Positions 61,201 to 64,000 of a stretch of DNA of 64,000 nucleotides are shown here, in pieces (position 1 is the stretch's first letter; every line of letters begins with the position of its first letter). Under the pieces are notes generated by a model, which was given only the letters and a program-made list of their open reading frames with translations, was not told the origin of the DNA and ran no database searches. Origin of the DNA: Euryodendron excelsum. Taxonomy: Eukaryota > Streptophyta > Magnoliopsida > Ericales > Pentaphylacaceae. The stretch covers positions 16,258,001 to 16,322,000 of the forward strand of contig CM065399.1 of NCBI GenBank assembly GCA_033060915.1. The letters are read 5' to 3'. Made by a program: the position numbers and the translations under genes.

Positions 61201-61667
61201 AAGGGGCTTATTTCAACTGGGCAATATCATATTGTGACCATCCAGGTCTTGTACAATATTTTGTTTACTTCAGACGAAAATGGATATAACAGAAAACATA
61301 TATACACAATATATACATAAACACTAAATAATACATAAAAAGGGTTAGTCAGCTCCAATCACTTACAAAAAAATGAGTCCTTCTACAATACAAAACACAG
61401 GGAGAAAAAATAATAAAGTCATGAATCCTGATTCAAGTTGCGACGTTTGCAGATTGATTAAAAGAAGAAAGGAAATCCTCAGGGGAGTGGAAGTTCACTT
61501 TTCCGGTTCTTAATCCCTTATTCAATTTTAGTTACTAATTTCCACCCCAAATTTTCTCATCAACCAAACGCATAGAAGCATACAAACATACAAACGCATA
61601 TACACACACATATATCACAGATTATACAAAAGAAAATTGAGATCAAACGTAGATTTAGGATTACCAT
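46283..61667 (-). CDS. ARPC4: Actin-related protein 2/3 complex subunit 4 (ARPC4)
   Basis: Core subunit of the Arp2/3 complex, which nucleates branched actin filaments; in plants it acts in the WAVE/SCAR pathway shaping trichomes and pavement cells. Coding exons in order: 61665-61667, 61069-61134, 58698-58750, 55080-55107, 53024-53098, 51562-51666, 48177-48266 and 46283-46372, giving 169 residues, the family's usual length. The product reads [19 protein letters not shown] near the start, then [77 protein letters not shown] and ends [11 protein letters not shown]. Phases agree throughout with no stop or frameshift. All introns are GT-AG except the last, which is GC-AG. The introns total about 14.9 kb and hold MITEs. 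No second gene for this function is seen. Confidence 0.97.
46373..48176. other. ARPC4 intron 7 (1.8 kb)
   Basis: Apart from the GC donor, it holds a minus-strand frame at 46993-47187 with a protein-like composition ([36 protein letters not shown]) and further frames near 47430-47740. I do not recognise these; they may be remains of a captured or retrotransposed sequence. Confidence 0.4.
48175..48176 (-). other. GC splice donor of ARPC4 intron 7
   Basis: Exon 7 ends ...TTC ATG GAG and the intron starts gcaagatc, giving AG|GCAAG; the acceptor is aattgcag before GAT ATT GAC at 46372. This fits the strong consensus of the rare GC-AG class. Moving the border to a GT would disrupt the conserved FMEDIDKE junction. 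Confidence 0.85.
48267..51561. other. ARPC4 intron 6 (3.3 kb)
   Basis: Contains the hAT-type MITE at 50955-51289. The remaining sequence is AT-rich and unassigned, with no credible coding frame. Confidence 0.5.
50955..51289. mobile_element. hAT-type MITE, 335 bp, in ARPC4 intron 6
   Basis: Ends CTAAGAAGCATAAACACG and, in reverse complement, CTAAGAAGCACGGGCAA. Subterminal 'gacacggacacgg' type repeats are shared with the element at 53504. Flanks TTAATGCC (left) and TTAAATCC (right) match at 6 of 8 bases, consistent with an aged 8-bp duplication. No transposase. Confidence 0.75.
51667..53023. other. ARPC4 intron 5 (1.4 kb)
   Basis: AT-rich, with a short A-run near 52094. No repeat border or coding frame recognised. 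Confidence 0.5.
53504..54212. mobile_element. hAT-type MITE, 709 bp, in ARPC4 intron 4
   Basis: Ends CTAAGAAGCACCGATACGG and, in reverse complement, CTAGGAGGCACGGAAACACC. Subterminal 'cggacac' repeats occur at both ends. It is flanked by a perfect 8-bp duplication GGAAAAAC (53496-53503 and 54213-54220), diagnostic of hAT elements. The middle is an expanded GAA-type purine array (about 53740-53990) that makes it twice as long as its relative at 50955. No transposase. Confidence 0.9.
54213..55079. other. Left-hand (5') part of ARPC4 intron 4
   Basis: Just after the MITE there is a T-run (about 54222-54246) followed by G-runs 'ggggggggagggagggg' on the plus strand (54247-54263), a further G-quadruplex candidate. 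The rest is unassigned. Confidence 0.5.
55080..55107 (-). CDS. ARPC4: ARPC4 exon 4: 28-bp microexon
   Basis: Encodes the end of a Lys codon and TSPELLLNP, between acceptor acctttcag and donor gtaaacac. It is flanked by introns of 3590 and 1981 bp. Its length is not a multiple of three, so skipping would break the frame. Gene finders would easily miss it. Confidence 0.9.
55108..58697. other. ARPC4 intron 3 (3.6 kb)
   Basis: Holds the foldback element at 56205-57500 and pyrimidine-rich sequence at 58160-58400. No exon beyond those assigned was found. Confidence 0.5.
56205..57500. mobile_element. Foldback (long inverted repeat) element in ARPC4 intron 3
   Basis: Left arm about 56205-56550 and right arm about 57040-57500 are inverted copies. 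Landmarks in the left arm include 'ttgactaagtcaaacaagag', 'aatctgcaagtttggtcttt' and 'gattggatgatgggacaaca', each found as a reverse complement on the right. In the right arm a unit of about 114 bp, holding the 'tgttgtcccatcatccaatc' block, is tandemly duplicated (near 57062 and 57172). The spacer of about 490 bp has three 'caacgtgg' motifs. No transposase or clear target duplication. Confidence 0.75.
58751..61068. other. ARPC4 intron 2 (2.3 kb)
   Basis: No repeat or coding feature recognised. A 78-codon frame at 60502-60738 has no domain. Confidence 0.5.
61665..61667 (-). CDS. ARPC4: ARPC4 exon 1: start codon only
   Basis: The ATG is followed at once by the donor gtaatc, and the next exon (61069-61134) begins GCG AAC after the acceptor ttttcag. 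The plant protein starts M-A-N, so the coding part of exon 1 is just three bases at the end of a 5' UTR exon. An ATG 11 bases upstream (atgctcaatcg) is out of frame and could act as a weak upstream start. Confidence 0.85.
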
Positions 61668-61739
61668 CGATTGAGCATAAACGCCGAAATGTATCTATTG
61701 GAGACCTGGTTACGGGAAGTGAGTAGTGCAGTCGATCTG

Positions 61740-61990
61740 ACAGTCTGTTTGAAAGGGAAGAAAAGGGTAAATTTTCTTCCTTTATTTGGTTTTAGTAGGT
61801 AAGAGACGAGAAATAAAAGATAAAAGTTATTTTCTTCTATTTTTTTTTATTTTCCTTTCTTTTTCTCTGTTAACAGATATTTTATTATTTTTCTTCCTCT
61901 CAATTTTTTTGCAAACCAAACAAATGAAAGGAAGTTATTTTCTTCCTCATTTCCTTTTCCTTTTCAAAAATATCAAACAAACCCATAAAA
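61740..61990. mobile_element. MITE-like purine/pyrimidine-rich insertion upstream of ARPC4
   Basis: Left 'tctgtttgaaagggaagaaaagg' (start only) and right, in reverse complement, 'gggtttgtttgatatttttg', with 'ggaagaaaata' type blocks repeated in both orientations. The style resembles the element at 35373-35646. It lies about 75 bp upstream of the ARPC4 start codon, in or next to the promoter. Borders and target duplication are uncertain. Confidence 0.4.
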
Positions 61991-62099
61991 GAGAAAGCAA
62001 GGAAAAAGAAAGGGACCAGCGATCTTTGATGCTTTCATGGATGTTGTTGCTACTCGCTAGTTCAGGGACAATCACAGAATTTCATCTTTGGGGGTTAAG

Positions 62100-62727
62100 A
62101 TAAGAGACTAGTGGCAGGCTCAAAATTTGTGTTGATGGGGGCAAAGATAAATTTTTTTAGATCTGGAAAGGACTTGGTAAAAAAAAAATTAACTTTGGGG
62201 GACCAATACACTATGTTTGATTGTAAATACCTAAAATTCTATAAGAGGTATATAGGATTTTAAAAAATTTAGGAGGCCGTGGCCCCTGCCTGTCCCGCCC
62301 TTTCGGTCCGCGAATGGTAGAAATCATTGAGTCATTGACAAAGTTGGTCTATAGACTCCAGATGAATGGATAGCTATGTTTTTTTCTTAAATTTTTTCCT
62401 AAATCTAAATTAATCGGGTAGAGGTAAGCATCGACATTATGCCGTAGACAAATCAAACTACAAATAAATAACAAATAAGGCTATATAGCAAACAAAATGG
62501 ATCACAATATAAATTGTAGAAAAAAATGGTCATTTGTTTATGTAGAATCTTTCGCCTTGATTTTATGCTAAATATATAAAATAAAATAAAAACAATCAAC
62601 ATAAAGGGGGCCACTTTATTATGTAATAATATTGGGGCCTAATTTGTCCTATATATAATAGGATTTTTGAACATTAGGGGAGGGCCATGGCCTTCCTTGG
62701 CCTATATGTAGTTTTGTCCATGTGCTA
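62100..62727. other. Repeat-like non-coding stretch upstream of ARPC4
   Basis: Two diverged copies of a motif of the form 'tta(g)gaggccgtggcccct' / 'ttaggggagggccatggcct' lie at about 62268 and 62676. Such motifs are common in plant repeats, but I could not define an element. Confidence 0.35.
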
Positions 62728-64000
62728 TGTCACACCCTCTCCTAATCAGTGTCATTAATGCTATCTTAGGATGAATGTGATCGCACAAGATATCAACCTG
62801 CGAACGATACCTCATAATAATCCCAAGAATAAGAATCATATAAAGGATAAACAATATTATTATGTATTAAACCATTCATAATCACCATAAATATGTAAAG
62901 AAGGTTATTAATTTAAACTCGTGAATATTTACAAGACCATAATGTAAACAAACTCCAAGAATACTTTAATACAATATAAAACAAAGTACACGACCAACAA
63001 TTCAATTAAAGTGTTTCTTCAACTCAACACCGACATCAACAGTAGTGGACTGGACATCTTCATCTACTCCTACAAAACAATCTGTGTGAGCATAAGCTAT
63101 ATATCAACGTGCTCACGAAAATAATCAAACTCATAAAGAATGAATGATAAATAAACAATGAGTCATCCACCAATAGATGATCCACCATCATCAAAGATAA
63201 ATGTCTCAATGAAATGTAATGCCTCTTTGTGATGCAAAGCTTGATATCACCACATATGTGCGCGCCACTAGATAGCATTGGCCCGATTTATTGATGGCTT
63301 TTTATCTATGAATATCCCATGTGATATTCTTTTAGGTTAGTCCCATGTGACTAAACCTTATATTGGTCCCATGTGGCCGAACCTTCTCCATGTAATGTAA
63401 ATTATAAACACAATGTATGTTGATTGTAATACCACCTCATAATCTAACAATCAACATCAATATAGGGAATAAGACATTCAATTCAATAAGAGTAAAAATA
63501 TTTTAAATCTTCCCACCTCAATCCATAATAGAAAGTAGAATTGAGTCACTCCATTGGAGTGTCCTTAGCTACTTCCACATCTATCACACATTACCACATC
63601 AAATTTGTGAAACATATGCATAATCAATGCATGTTCATGATTTATAATGCTCAAATATAAAAAAAAAAAAATGATACATCAATGACATATTAGGAACTCA
63701 ATTAGAAGTATTAAACCCTTCCCAATGTGATATATGAAGGTAAAATGCAAAACAGAGGTCAAACCGGTCAAAGTAGCCAAGGGACCTGTGCTAGTGCGCC
63801 CTCTTAGCTCGCTCTAGCGCGCCCTGGCCAACCCACTACGCCATCAAGTGCACTCTAATGCCCTTTTGCAGAGGGGTGCGCCACTAGGCGCCCTCTAGGC
63901 GAGCCAGTGTGCCCCCACACCCCCTTGATTTGAAATGTAACTTCTCAAAACATGATTTTAAACCTTCTTTTCAACTCTAACAAAATTCTAAAGCCTTTAA
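62728..64000 (+). mobile_element. Start of a probable gypsy-type LTR, cut by the window end
   Basis: TGTCACACCCTCTCCTAAT at 62728 resembles the opening of many plant chromovirus-type LTRs (TGTCACACCC). No coding frame follows through 64000. Low GC at first, then a GC-rich repeat-like block at 63780-63930. The remainder of the element is outside the window, so the call rests on the start motif. Confidence 0.4.
63785..63930. repeat. GCGCC-rich interspersed short repeats
   Basis: Six or more diverged copies of 'gtgcgcc(ct)', 'agcgcgccct' and 'aggcgccctctagg' in about 145 bp of GC-rich sequence, spaced irregularly at 10-35 bp. Confidence 0.6.

Noticed and set aside
1..64000. tRNA, rRNA or CRISPR features
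   Set aside because: No tRNA A/B-box pair with a foldable cloverleaf, no rRNA core motif and no regularly spaced direct-repeat/spacer array was noticed; CRISPR would not be expected in plant nuclear DNA.

Overview
This is a window of plant nuclear DNA, AT-rich and dense in transposable elements, almost certainly from an angiosperm and probably a eudicot. The evidence is plant-type CACTA, Ty1/copia and Ty3/gypsy elements, a flowering-promoting factor 1 (FPF1) family gene, and plant-style ARPC4 exons with large introns. The species cannot be told from the sequence alone.

Only two ordinary host genes are supported. One is an intronless FPF1-like gene at 16025-16369 (+). The other is the Arp2/3 complex subunit ARPC4 at 46283-61667 (-). 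It has eight coding exons spread over 15.4 kb and encodes 169 residues. Its first coding exon holds only the ATG, one exon is 28 bp, and its last intron uses a GC donor (AG|GCAAG).

Layout. 1-1796 is the 3' part of a long Ty3/gypsy-type LTR with internal tandem repeats. 2551-3169 is the end of a CACTA element, abutting a decayed Ty1/copia RNase H (3202-3753). 4.5-16 kb is intergenic, with tandem repeats, a PIF/Harbinger-type MITE (12351-13197, TSD TAA) and a G-quadruplex hexamer array. FPF1-like follows with a pair of G-boxes upstream, then more intergenic DNA with a cluster of three G-boxes. 20561-40930 is a second gypsy LTR of the same family as 1-1796, cut in two by a 16.1-kb CACTA element (21041-37116) with intact terminal inverted repeats and a 3-bp ACT target duplication. 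The CACTA element carries two genes in the same direction: a tnp2-type transposase with DUF4218 and DUF4216 modules, and a Transposase_24 (TNPA-like) gene. Both reading frames are broken by nonsense codons, so this copy is probably not autonomous now. 41.6-44.6 kb is the 3' part of a Tat-lineage-like gypsy element: an antisense accessory ORF and then an LTR with a TATA box. A 228-bp tandem duplication and a long GA microsatellite follow. ARPC4 then fills the window to 61.7 kb; its introns carry two hAT-type MITEs (one with a perfect 8-bp TSD) and a large foldback structure. The last 1.3 kb looks like the start of another LTR.

Order of events that can be read directly: gypsy LTR, then CACTA insertion into it, then a MITE-like insertion into an intron of a CACTA gene. 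Nothing here forms a clearly new system. The most unusual items are the structure of the ARPC4 gene, the hairpin-forming introns, and the nested CACTA element with its near-complete gene set.
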